Assembly (NCBI GenBank): GCA_024305405.1
Contig: JAKNDB010000087.1
Coordinates: forward strand, 6,760,501-6,824,500
DNA from: Dirofilaria immitis
Lineage: Eukaryota; Nematoda; Chromadorea; Rhabditida; Onchocercidae
Length of the DNA stretch: 64,000 nt
Direction: 5' to 3'
In this document: piece after piece, positions 28,359 to 40,900 of the stretch
Position numbering within the stretch: position 1 is the stretch's first letter
How the letters are laid out: the number at the start of each line of letters is the position of its first letter
Program-made: the position numbers and the translations under genes
The notes under the pieces: generated by a model
What the model saw: the letters and a program-made list of their open reading frames with translations, nothing else
What the model was told of the DNA's origin: nothing
Databases searched by the model: none

Positions 28359-31300
28359 TTAACAAAATTTTTTGGAAAAAAACTGAATCGTAGACGCAGT
28401 CAATATTGGTAACATTAGTAGTGAAACTAAAGTAAGCATCATAGCTATATTTAATAACAGCCGAACAAATAGTTGGATAAAAATAAAACTAAAACCCATA
28501 ACCTGAAGTGACAAATAAATAACCGCAACATTGTAATTGATGAAGGGACAAAAGAAACAAGATAAATAATGCCCAATACACACTGACAAATTTATATGAC
28601 CTCAAAAAGTATTAATTACCGAGCTAAAAGAAATCATAATGGAATCTTGAAAGGGCTATTAACAAGTATCTACAAAAACTGGTTAATAAAAAGATTTCAC
28701 AAGGAGATACTTTGGAATAGATTGCATATAACGGAGACTATCTATATATTTTAGGGAACTTTTGAATAAGTACTAAAGAGAAATATTTTAAAACATTAAA
28801 GGCAAATTGTTTAAAATACTTAGGTTGCAAAACAATAATCATTGTTGCAATTGAAAAAATTTCAATTCTTAAAGCAAATATTAAATACGCAATCGATTTT
28901 TAAATTAAATTTCAGTTATTTTATTAAGATATAGTGAGTGATATGACAGCAAAGAATAAAAAAAGTAGAAAATGCTAGTCAGCAACTACAAAATAATCCA
29001 TTCGTTGCCAAAAGAAACGTTTTCAAAAACCATTATCGCCTGAATAAATTTAGAAATAAATGAAGCCAATTTTCATTCTTGCTTGATGCTAGTGATTTCA
29101 AGTCAGACAACAAAAAATCATCTTTACCCTTATTCGATTCAGATTCAGTTATCCGTTTTTCAGTTCCTCACTAAGAAAAGCTATGCTAAATTTTCTGAAA
29201 TAGAAAAACTGAATGCACAAACACGAAAAGGAGGTGCCAATGTATGTTACCAACCTATCCACCAAATGACACTTTATCTTTACAGGGTGCATGAATGACC
29301 TGTAAGTAATGCATCCGTTCAGAATCGCGTAACTCCCGTCTTTGCTCTTCTTCGAACAACATCATACAAATTTTCACTGTTTCCTCAATATCAGACTCTG
29401 TAACGATGCTTAGTATTAAATGTCATTTCTATTGAAAGAAAAGATAAAGATGTCGTAATTAAGATGAAAGAAAATTTTGCAACTTACAACACATATGTTG
29501 AAGCAATTTTAATACATAAAACACAAAGCTTTATCATCAAGCTTCTTCTGAAAATGAATCAATATTTTCATAAAAGTCGCTGAAACCATAAATTACCGTT
29601 GAACTTGCAATTTTGCATAAGATGACGTGCATGTAAAAGTGCTAATTCCCTATCAAACAATGAAGTGCCAGTGCCAGGAACGGATGATAAAACCTGGAAT
29701 GTAATAACAGCAATAAGACATTGTTGCGAATTTACAAATCTTGAAAAAATTCTGGTTTTCATGATAAAGTTAATCAAGGTGCAAGAAAATTGTCAAAGAT
29801 TGTCTAATATTTTTAATATAATGGATATGCTGAAATGCATTTAGCAAGTAGATTACTGCTAAAAAGCATTTCATAATGAGTTGACTACAAATAAGATCCA
29901 AATAAATTTCAGTAAAAAAACTTGAAAAACCCGATTTTTACAGGAAATAATTCACTACAGTAATCTAAGGCATGGATAAAATCACAGGTGCTGCGTTCGG
30001 TATGGACTACATGATATAAGAGTAGAACTTACATCATTACAGTAATCTAAGGCATGGATAAAATCACAGGTGCTGCGTTCGGTATGAGCTACATAATATA
30101 AGAGTAAGACGGAGTAACACATCAATGTGATACCAATTAAATGCCGTTTTAACTCATTAACCACATACTCAGTCTGTTGTCTTACTTCGCTTGTTTTCAG
30201 AGTTTCGGATTTCTGAAATCAATTCTAAGGCAATTTCTCAAAATAATAACCGTATATAATTGAGAAATATACTAAAATCTAAAAAGGAACTAAATTTATA
30301 AGTCAATTCATATTCAACCTATGTGTGCAGTTATGATACTGAGAACGGTATGTAAAACAGTAAAGCATAGGTCTCAAAAACAACTGGATCAAAATTAAAT
30401 TGCTAGGACAAAATAGTTCGAACAGCTAATAGCATAGCAAAAGCGTATCAGAATATTCTGCATAAACTACAAAGAGTTAAAGAAATATTTGTGGAAACAA
30501 AGACAATTGTAAATAATTTAAAAAAAATTACCGACGAATCGCTGCCACTACCAGTTCCATCAAAAGCATCACATCGCATGAATTCTTCCGATATTTTTCT
30601 TTTAACTTTTTCATGCTCTGAACAGGCTAATTCTGGAAACATTTTCCAAAGCTTAGAAATTCTTTTTAAAAAGATTATGTGAGCAATTAGTACTACATAG
30701 ATATAAGACCTTAAATACAAATGCATGTTATGCAGTTTAAAGAGATCTGTTATTGCAAGTGGAAGGAACGACTTCTGTACTAAGAAGCCAATTTTAATAA
30801 TCAATTCTGTCTGTATAAAAATATAGTATGAATTTATATAAATTGTCGAACACAAAAAAAATAATGGTGAAACTATCAATCCTTATCATATGTTTTTCGA
30901 TTTCAATCACAGCAATACAACGATATAACCAGGACAATGTTTATCATTCGTATTTAAACCATTCCCAATTATTATAGTAATGCTTTTGTGACTATTCTCT
31001 TTTTTTTATTCGACAAGTAATATAAATTGTTTTAACTCAACTGAAAGTACAGCTATTTTTAATTTAAAAAAGATTTATTTAGCGACAATGACTATGGAGT
31101 GAACCAAAGCATATTAAGGTAACAAAGAATTTGGGAAAGCTTTCACAAATATATAAATTCAAAAGTAACGAAGATTATAAATAAAAAATGATTGATAGCT
31201 ACATAGACTATTCAGTATTCAGATATACAGTAAAGTTCTAAGAGGACTTCAAAATAACGTTTAAATTAAGAACTACCAACTGTTAGCTAAACATCAAGGA

Positions 31301-32393
31301 ATTTATTTTCTATGAAAAGCATATGATTTCAGTAATTAAGATCTGACAGTTTCTGATAATAAGGTAAATTCCTGAAAAAAGATTTTGTAACCCCTGAATA
31401 TTTTTAAAACTCAACATATAATGTCTAATGAAAATATGAGTTTGTTTTGACAAAAAAAGAACATGGTTAAGATTACCTTCGAAAAGATCACTTGGAAACA
31501 ACTCAATAACACGTACAGCGAGTACACCACGTCGTAATGCATGGACAGCTAATTGAAAGGTGTGTCTATCTAGCATTACTCTGTAAAAAAAAGAAGTAAG
31601 AGTAAAGAAGAGAAGCTAAACAGAATATATTCAACTTTTAAATTAATATGGTACATTATATGAACTGCTGACAAAGTGCAACAAAACATTTTGCAATGGC
31701 AGAATGGTCGATTCTTTTAAAGTTGAGCATTAAGACTGAAGAAAAGTTTTGGAACCGATTAATTAGGCTGCTGAAGTTTATTCTGATCACTGTTACTTAA
31801 TAATCTGTCAAAAAACGCAGATCAAATGACAAGAGACGCTCATGTAAAAAGAAGTTCTCAATTTCTGTGATTCCTGGGATGGAGCTAACTATGTTTTGAG
31901 AGAATGAAGGAATGCAAAATAACTGAATAATTATGTTTTCATAGCTAGAAGTATTAGAAACAAGCTGTAGAATTAAATTTATACATGATGCTAAATGTGC
32001 AACATAATAAATATATAGGATGTAAAAATGTGTCTCTACTTACAAAAAGGAAACATGGAGTGAGTTGCACGCATGAATGACATCACTTGTAAGTAATGAG
32101 AATCATAAAATTCAATAATTTACTCACTCGGAACCTTCCTTTTCACCGGAAAATAAGCCGATCGCTTCCATGATACATTTATGAGCTTCCTCCAACAGAT
32201 AGCAACCTTGCGATACCGTTAAATCAACATCATCTTCATTATTATCATTGTCATTCACGTTCATAATTATCTGGAAAACTTTCAACAATTTATTATAGCG
32301 TAAACAAGAAATGCAACTTACACGCATACAGTTAAACTCATGCTTTTGCATTTGTAAATAACTGCATAATGAAATGTCGATGAAATCAGGCAT
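28359..32393 (-). CDS. Uncharacterised multi-pass membrane protein
   Basis: Eight exons with fully consistent phase: 32322-32393, 32128-32270, 31477-31580, 30532-30746, 30033-30212, 29597-29693, 29300-29397, 28359-28502; 350 residues. The ATG at 32393 follows an acceptor (gttatag) by 11 nt, and an in-frame stop lies just upstream. I do not recognise the family. Visible features: an acidic stretch (NVNDNDNNEDD) near residue 30; an amphipathic region (HTFQLAVHALRRGVLAVRVI) near 80-100; hydrophobic segments near residue 125 (YIYVVLIAHIIFL), 210 (LIGITLMCYSVLLLYYVA) and a long one at the C-terminus (about 305-340) ending FFSKKFC; and a charged helix rich in Glu/Arg (EEEQRRELRDSERMHYL) before it. 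This suggests an integral membrane protein with cytosolic helical parts. An 82-bp tandem duplication overlaps the end of exon 5. Confidence 0.8.
29956..30110. repeat. Tandem duplication (period 82 bp) across an exon end
   Basis: Two copies of about 73 bp (29956-30028 and 30038-30110) share tacagtaatctaaggcatgg and most of what follows, with a handful of differences. The right copy forms the 3' end of exon 5 of the membrane-protein gene; the left copy lies just beyond the donor site, inside the intron. Confidence 0.9.
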
Positions 32394-34934
32394 ATAAATT
32401 CAATCTATAACATCAAAAAAATGATTGTACTTAAACTCTATGAAAGAAGTATCTCAACGCAACTATGAACATCATATATATATATATGTATTTACACTAC
32501 TAATGACCTTCTGAGTCAACAGTTACCTCAACAATTGATACGTCTTCTATTCTTTTTCATTTTACCGTCTCATTATTCTCTATCTACACACTATATCATC
32601 CAATCCTAGCTACATTACTACTCTACTTTTTCCACTTTCCTTAGAAGCACCCATCGATAGTATTCCTTGTCATACTAATATCGCCACTCTTTCCTACCGC
32701 ATATTGCAAAATACCGGCATGCAAATTTTCCGGATGATTGCGAGAAACAAACATCACGTGAAGGAAGATGATGCAGAGTAAAGTGATGTGAGTGTGGACG
32801 TTGAAGATTGAAGTAGAATGCATGATTGAAATAAAGAGTTCAATAGAGACTACTATATCTCTGCCATTTCATTCATCTATCGTAGATTTATCTGATAAGA
32901 AATATGCATGGATTCATAGTTTCCTGAATTCTGAATTTCCGAATAATTGCATTTTTGCAAATAACTGTCTGAAAATCCCTATAAATTTTCAAATCCTCAA
33001 ATCTCATCTAAGAAATTTCAATGAATATCACTAATCCTTTTCCCTTTGGATAAAAGTTATTTGGACTTGAAAACTCATTCAAATCATTTATGATGTATTG
33101 CTATGACACTTGACCTCGTTGACGGGTATGATGGAAGCTTGTATAAATAGTAGAGTGGACAATTCCGCTTAACTCGTCTGACCACTCTTCCTTTCCCAGT
33201 ACCGCCCACACTGCATTTTGACAAAGAATGGGAGTTGACCTTTGGTCTCGTCTCGAAGAACTTTTATTCATGCTACAATACATAGATGTTTATTGGCACA
33301 TCCGTCTTCTGTCCACTCATTTGATACCAAATATTTCAGGAAGCGCCTCACAAATGGCATTTATTCAATTTCAACGTAAACATTAGGTTCATTTAAGGAT
33401 TTCAGAAAGCACGGGAAGCCACATAAAGATAATAGAACATATAAAACGAAACCAAATGCAAGAGGAGATTGTGAAAAATTCCTTAAATCGGCTGCGCATT
33501 CCTAAAATTCTATAGAGATATTTGGCCATAATTTCCTTCAGGCTAGACACAGCAAAGAGCCAATGGTATCGAAAAGAATAAAAAAGATGGCTTCTTCTAT
33601 TCTTCAGTTCTGATGAAGCTCAATCTTCAGTATTTTGCTTTAAAATTTGAAGTTGTAATTTTTTCTAATATCAGATTTTGCGATTTCAAATTGTGAGCCA
33701 TTTTCAAAGCTAAAAACAACTTTTGCTAAATCATCGACGAATGAGGGCATATGAATATCATATCCGCTTGATATTCACGATGTTTATTATAATAGCATAG
33801 GCAATACTTGCTTAAACTCTGTTCTTGTTGAATTATCAATCTGAGAATGAATAAATTACATTTGCATGCATGCAGGTCCATCCAAAGAATGCGTGTCCTC
33901 TGCAAACTGGCAAATCAGAAATCATTTCAAACTAAATAATTACACTGTATTCCGCGCATTCTGGCAGCCTAATATCTAATTTTTAGCGTGAAATTTCAAA
34001 TTGATTGCAACGATATATTTCATTAACAGCTATCAATTGTATTCCTCCGAACAAATTTTTTTCAGTTGAAATTGTGGACTACAAAATTTTTGAAATATTC
34101 AACTTGGTTTCATCATGTTTTATTTTTAATAATTAATTATAACTTTGTAGCTCTCAACATTCTTCGTTAGTTCTCCATCCGAAAAAAAAATTGCAAAAAG
34201 TTACAGTTTCAAGAGTCCGTGTAGAACGAAATTTTCTTAAGCGCAGTTCGTCGTCTCAATCTCGATTTCTATCATGCTTTGAGAACTTTAAATCTCATTT
34301 CTCTATGATATAGTGGTAATAAAATTGTTTTTTATGTTCAATCTATGAAAGTGTAAATTATTATGCAATGTGTCTTCATATATTGTAGTTTTTTCGGCAA
34401 AGTAAAGATTAAATAAAATAGCGATTATGCAAATAAACTAATGACAATGCAAAAAGTATCTTAACTTCATGCAGATTCATCAGATAGATCAATTCCAGCA
34501 AACTGTAAGATCTGATTATGTCTTTTAATCAGAACTTTTCGTAACAATTGAAGAAATTTTAGAATCAAGTTTCTGTTCGAAGATTTATAATTTTTATTTT
34601 TTTAACTTCAGAATTTTAGAACTCTGAAAACTATTGCATGATGAAGCATTTTTTAAGGAGGGATGTAAATGAAAAAGTGCAAGGACTAATATTTCCTTTT
34701 ACTGATCAAAAATTAATAGACATGCATTAATAATAAGTTTGAATCCTAATCACCCTCATAAAAGATTCCTTTCTCAATTTATCTTTCAAGCTATTTAGAG
34801 GATATTTTGTAACTACAAATTATTATTTTATTATAAATTCGAAAACAATTGTGAAATATGTCGAATCAAAGATTTCGAATAAGACGGCTATTTTCGTATT
34901 CCTTACTTTTTTATATTCCTTTTGGTCTTGCTAA
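32394..34934. other. Intergenic region with orphan open segments
   Basis: Upstream of the membrane-protein gene and downstream of the SWIP-10-like gene. Two less AT-rich minus-strand open segments occur: 33101-33283 (reads MNKSSSRRDQRSTPILCQNA, then a possible donor) and 32641-32823 (hydrophobic N-terminus). Neither joins the ATG exon at 32393 in phase, so they may be untranslated leader or promoter sequence or a separate small gene. A short TATA tract lies at about 32477-32488. Confidence 0.4.
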
Positions 34935-37900
34935 TTACATTTTACCGAATTTTTTCCGCCGTGCTAACAAACGTGTACATCCCGCTCGTTGTCTGAAATT
35001 AAATCCTTTTTCAATTTCAAGAAATTAGCATAATTTCCAATCCCTGTAAAATTTATTGGTAAAGATAAATAATTACTTTCAATAATTTTTAGGATGAGTA
35101 ACAATTGGAGATATTATATTAACTTGTTGAAAATTAGAGTAGAAACCATTTGTTAATGCTTATGAATTTACCAAATTATTTACTGTTGCAGTAATTTTTG
35201 AAAAGCTAAACCAAAGAAAGATTGGTTCCAAAACGATTTATTCAACAGAAGAATTTGAATATGAATGAATTACCTATAATTTGGTAACACTTTGAAAGGT
35301 TGCCCATGACCAGGAATTATCCAGTCCGCTAAACAAATGATCAAATTCGAGTTTTGTCTTCTGATTAGTGAATCCCAAACGCCTCCATCGAAGTCCTCGT
35401 TTGAATCTGTCTGGAGCAGTTTTTTTTTCATTATTATTACAATTATCACTTTTTAATATTTTTGATTACTTACATCCTAAGGGAAAGTAGGGAATGAAGA
35501 GATTTCACTGTCTATATTCTAAACTTTTCACATTTAGTCGATTTCAAATTATGATCAAGACATTGTATTGAGTCTTCAGAAGTTCGTTATTAATATCAAT
35601 GAAATTATTCAGTATTAGTGAATCATATGTGTTATTGTTCAATCATTGCACTACTTGACCAGCTAATATCAATATGGATATTCTCGGGATAAAACTAACT
35701 GAATGTTTTAAATAAACTCAAATTAATAAGCATTTAATTACTTAGGATAATTTCTTTTACTTTTTGTATTTTCTAAAATTAAATATGTAATAGACAGTTC
35801 ATATTAAATATATAGCATACGTCGGAAAAATTGAAAGTGGATATTAAAAAGTCTCTATAAATAATGCCTTGATTTAAGTATATCAGTCATAAAATTCTGA
35901 TTAAAATCTAATAAATTATTAACAAAGCTGGCATAAGTTTATTTTTAAATTCGATGAGGTTACTTTGCATTTTCAATAAACAGCTAGGACCTAACCTTGT
36001 TGAAAATATAATTCTCCGTTGGTATCAGATCGCCAACAATAGCCATTGTTCCATATCCTTTCACGTCGTAAATCAGTACACTGAGGCCCTGTTGTGTACG
36101 GCCGGGAGTTTTCCAAACTTCTATATTTTCCGTCAGTTTACGATAAGGCCTCTAAAAATGAAAGTAAAATTTAAATTATGCGTTACAATTTTAAGAAACA
36201 TACAATGATTTTTTAATTGAGAAAGTGTTGTTCACATAATTTTAGATCATCTATTATATTCCTATTTACTTTTTTTCTGTAAGAAAAACTTGACACTTTT
36301 TGATAATTTGTATCGACCATGTGATGAATCATGAGTGATATAAACTATTTGATGAACTCTTAACTTACAGCAGTCTATAATTTGATTTACTTTTTTATAT
36401 TACATAATTTCTTACAGCTTTATTTTGATACAGTATTTTAGGAGCATATTTCTACATCAAAATTCCCCCTCCCTCTAAAATTTTTTTATGAATCAACGAG
36501 GTTAAATATAAGAACAAAAACAAACATCTTTAAGTTCGCTTATAGCAGCATGCTGTTCCATATATTCCATTGAATGGAAAAGTATTGGCTTGAGCGGGAA
36601 AAGGTTGAGATTACCTGTATAACTTGGATGACCACTCGTTATTACAACTACTGCAATTTCATCCACAGTAATCATTTCTTTCGAGAGACCTGAAACTGCT
36701 TTTAAACGATTTTGAATTTTGATAGCAAATTATTGCTTCATCTAAATATCTGAACTTAAATTTAGTAGCTTAAATTCTATTGAAATAGAAATGTAATTAG
36801 TTCGAACATAAACTATGTAGCAAATAATTTTGTCTGGAGATCAAGAAGAATTAACTTTAGCCACTCATTATTGAAAAGCTTTATTGTAAAATATCACAAA
36901 AATTGATTTTTTCGACATAAATTTAGCCGAAAGAGGCAAAGCTTCCCATATTGCTTCTTAAATAAACTTAAAGTTAAAGTATATCATCTAATAACCATAG
37001 TAGAATGCTGACTGTTGCTTATACAAATTTGAGAGCAGGGAGTAATCTCATAATCAAATTATCTATATAACTTTTATTGAAAATTGATTAGAGAAGTCAT
37101 GGAAAAGCAATCAATGGAAATTGATTTTGTACAACATTTTCAAAGATATTTACTAATTAGCCATCTAATTACCAGTTATTACTCGAAAAACGTAGTGCTC
37201 AAAAGTAGTAATTCATTACAGCCTAGAATTTGATTGCTATTCTTGATATACCTCATTCATAAACTTGCTTGAACAAATTCAACTTTCTAGCAATTTCTTT
37301 GATTTTGGTTAGTAAAAAACCTATGTTAAAAGTTCGTTTTATCGACTATGATGGTTAATAATTCAAAGATCAATTTCAGATAGGTCAAGTGAGGACTGAT
37401 CATGGTAGTATATTGTATAGAATGCGAAGTGGGAATTGTTGACTGAAAGATATTGTTTATTAAATGCTGTAGAAAATTTAGTATTTGATTAATTTATTCA
37501 GTTGAAAGAACCAAATTAGCAAATAAAAGCTTAAGGATTTTGTAATACATATTCTTGATAAGAAGAATAAAAGATAAATTCTAAAATTACGAATTAATTG
37601 TGCGAGTGCGGATCTACGATGTAATAATTTATAATTATTTTCAGTTATCAATTTTTAAAATGTTATTTTAATTGAAATTATTTGAAAAATTACATGAAAT
37701 TTGAAGATATAAAATTCCTTAATGAATACCAAAAAGTTTAGATAATATTTAAAGATTTGAAATCGATGGACATAAAAAAAGCATAATATGGGTTTTTATG
37801 TCGTCCATAGTGCTTAATAAACTGTCACTTGATAGCTGCTTTTTAGAAATTATTATGAAAAATCTGCTAGACTAGGAATTAGTCTAGCTTAAACTTATGT

Positions 37901-40900
37901 AACTGTTGAATTAGCAGATTTTAGCTTAGCTTGAGAAAGCTCGTTCTTCCATTTCCCATCTCTATTTTTTCCTTCTTCTTTTCATCCTAGTAACTAGAAT
38001 TCTATTCGAATTCTTCCTAATGATTTTAGTGGAGAAGTTTTTGATGAATTACTTTCGCATTTCTTTTCTTAGGCATCCGTAGAATAAAATGCAATTATTA
38101 TATCATTGAATTTTCTACTACTCGAAATCACTTATTTATGTAAAGCTGCCTTTTCTTTCAGTTGTCAAATTTTACGAATTTAAAAAATCAGTGTTCGATT
38201 TTTATTCTGAATGAATCTTCAAAATGTTACATATATTTGAAGATTATGAACCTTCAAAAATGTTATAACATTTGAAAATTCATAGTTTGAAATTTATTAG
38301 CTAGATCTATCGATCATTTAATCGACTAGAGTGAAAATTGTTATTTACATTGAAAAACTGTTTTACACTTCAGCAACAAGAGACGAGATAATATGAAGTT
38401 AGAAAAAATCAGAAAATTTATAAATACCTTGCAAGAGTAGTTCGGTATCTGCCGCAGATCCGGTATCCACTAGTATTCGGTAACCGTGATCATTAATAAG
38501 TGTAATTGTCCCAATAATTAATATTTGCCTATCCGTTAATTTCTTAATGTTACCAACTTGAATTAAAGATACAAATGTTGTATTATCCGCAGGTAATAAA
38601 AGCGTTGAGGAGAATGTTGTTGTCTGAGATGTTTTTGTTGAAGTTATGCCTAATTCAGATGTATCGCGACGTAAAATTTCCTCTTTTTCTGTACTGAAAT
38701 TAACGATTGTTTCAAATCGATAGGAAAATTTAGTGAAAACCAAGTCTGAATAGTTAAAAATTTATTCGCAAGTTATATTTGGGTACTCCAAATTTATGCA
38801 TTTGAATAAATTATAATATTGTTATACAGGCCACATCACGATATATTATTAGGTTAGAATATAATAGAGACTATTTCTGTGATTCTATCCTGCGATTGAA
38901 TTTTTCTGATTCAATCAGGAAAAGAAATTCAGCTAAATACTCTTTATCTCTTCTTTCGAAGTATTCCCTGAATTTTATTGATTATTTTCAATTCTTTTTT
39001 GATAAATTTTTGAACGAGTGATGAATATTATGCTTTATATATGTATGGCATTGCTTGGAAGTTGGGACTTTAGCTCCATATCTCTAATTTTATAAATGGT
39101 GCTTTTGACAAAAGAAGCTTTAAAGAATAACTAATCCAAAATCATAAGAAGTTGCAGACAGATGATTTAAAAAGATTTAGAATTTGGTATTATTCAACGA
39201 ATATTTCAATCTGTTAATTTTTTCATTAACAATTTCATCATTAACAATTTGATTCGACAAACCTAAATTTCTGCAAGGAAATTTTTTTAAAATGGAGTCT
39301 TCATGTAGTGAAGATCTTCATATTGTTACTATAATCTTTGTTGACAAATATCACATCTTATTCCACTATAAGAGGGATGAGTAATGATATAAATATTGAT
39401 AGCATTAGCTTATCATGTATTGAGATAACTCCGAAATTCCATATTTCATTAAAAATTTCAATATGTCGAGGCTCTGTTTAATCGTCCTTTTTAAGCAATC
39501 TTTCTTTTTAAAGTCGTTATCATTTTCCTTTCCTTCAAAACACAAATAGATCGTTTATGCGTATTGATGAAGATGAGATAAATAGGATTTTTCGAGAACT
39601 TGTCTCATTAAAATTTAAAACAAATTTTACATTTCCTCGCTTTGCACTAAGTTTTTTTCGTGTTTAGTATAACTGGTAATTCGCTTTAATTTCCAAGTTT
39701 TAATTTTCTCTAATTTTAAATTGAGCAATTAATACTCTACAGTTAGGTATATTATAAATATTAAAATCTTTTAAATAGTCAGCAGTGGAATATCATTACA
39801 ATAATTTTTATGAAAATCTTTTGCAAGACAATTCTCATTAATATAATGATTTTAAAGTCTTCTGAATAGGGTATATTTGTATGTTCATAATAAAAACTAA
39901 GCGATTTCAAAAATAAGCTCTTGGTTACTTTTGTTTAAAATTATTGATAGAATAATGAAAAAGATTTGTTTTTTAAGCTTTATGATAATCTTCTAAATAT
40001 GTTATTGGAAAATTTAAGCTGAAGTTATTAATAATTAGCAACAGAAACTTTGAAATCTCAAATATTTATTTCAAATAACATAATGAACTCACGTCGCAGT
40101 AATTTTGTTAGTAGTATTATATTCTTCAGCTGAGATTTTTTTGCCGTTGACATCTATAGTAGATGCTGTTGATAATTCATGGCTTTCAAGTAGCGGCGTT
40201 GTAGGCGTAGTAATTGCCTTAGAAGGGAGAAGGTTATGCGCAGTTCCATTCCACTGAGTTCTGTACAGTGGTCTTCTACATGATATAATTTAAATGAAGG
40301 TAACAAAAAAAGTTTCATCTATCTCAACTGAGAAATTTTCTGCAACTGTGCTTCAAGATGGTAAAATCGATGGCATTTTTGAGAAAAAGCGATGAGAACA
40401 GATCTATCTGTTCAATCGATATCTATATACGACTGAAATGTTTGAAAGATCATGCATGTGAAATATTAAACATTAGTGTTATCCAAGTAGCAGGATACAT
40501 CATTGATACTTGACATTTCATTAGTGAATGGGTTACTTACCTATCTCTGATGTACCAAGGTGATTGGCGATTCGCAACTGTGGATGGCCAGAGATATTGG
40601 TGTGTTCTTATCCTTTCCTGTCTCCATGGAAGTGTTGTTAAGAAAGGAATGGCAGTTGCATCTTAAATATAACGTATTTTACGAGAAAAAAAATGCACGA
40701 CTTTAGAATTCAAGCCATACTATAAACTTGCTAAAAAGCAAGCATATGAGCAACAAACAATTTTCAGATTTGAGATTCTTTGAACATTGATGTAAATCAA
40801 AAATTATGAATCTTTATTACAGTACTAACTTGTCGGTATCTTCACTTTGATATTAATAATCGGCTGATTACGCATGTCCTGACAACATATTGATCGTCCA

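Noticed and set aside
30491..30682. Plus-strand open frame of 63 codons
   Set aside because: It lies antisense to exon 4 of the minus-strand membrane-protein gene, whose splice phases are fully consistent.
33101..33283. Minus-strand open segment proposed as first exon of the membrane-protein gene
   Set aside because: No donor gives a phase that joins the next exon, and the ATG at 32393 already has its own acceptor and an upstream in-frame stop.
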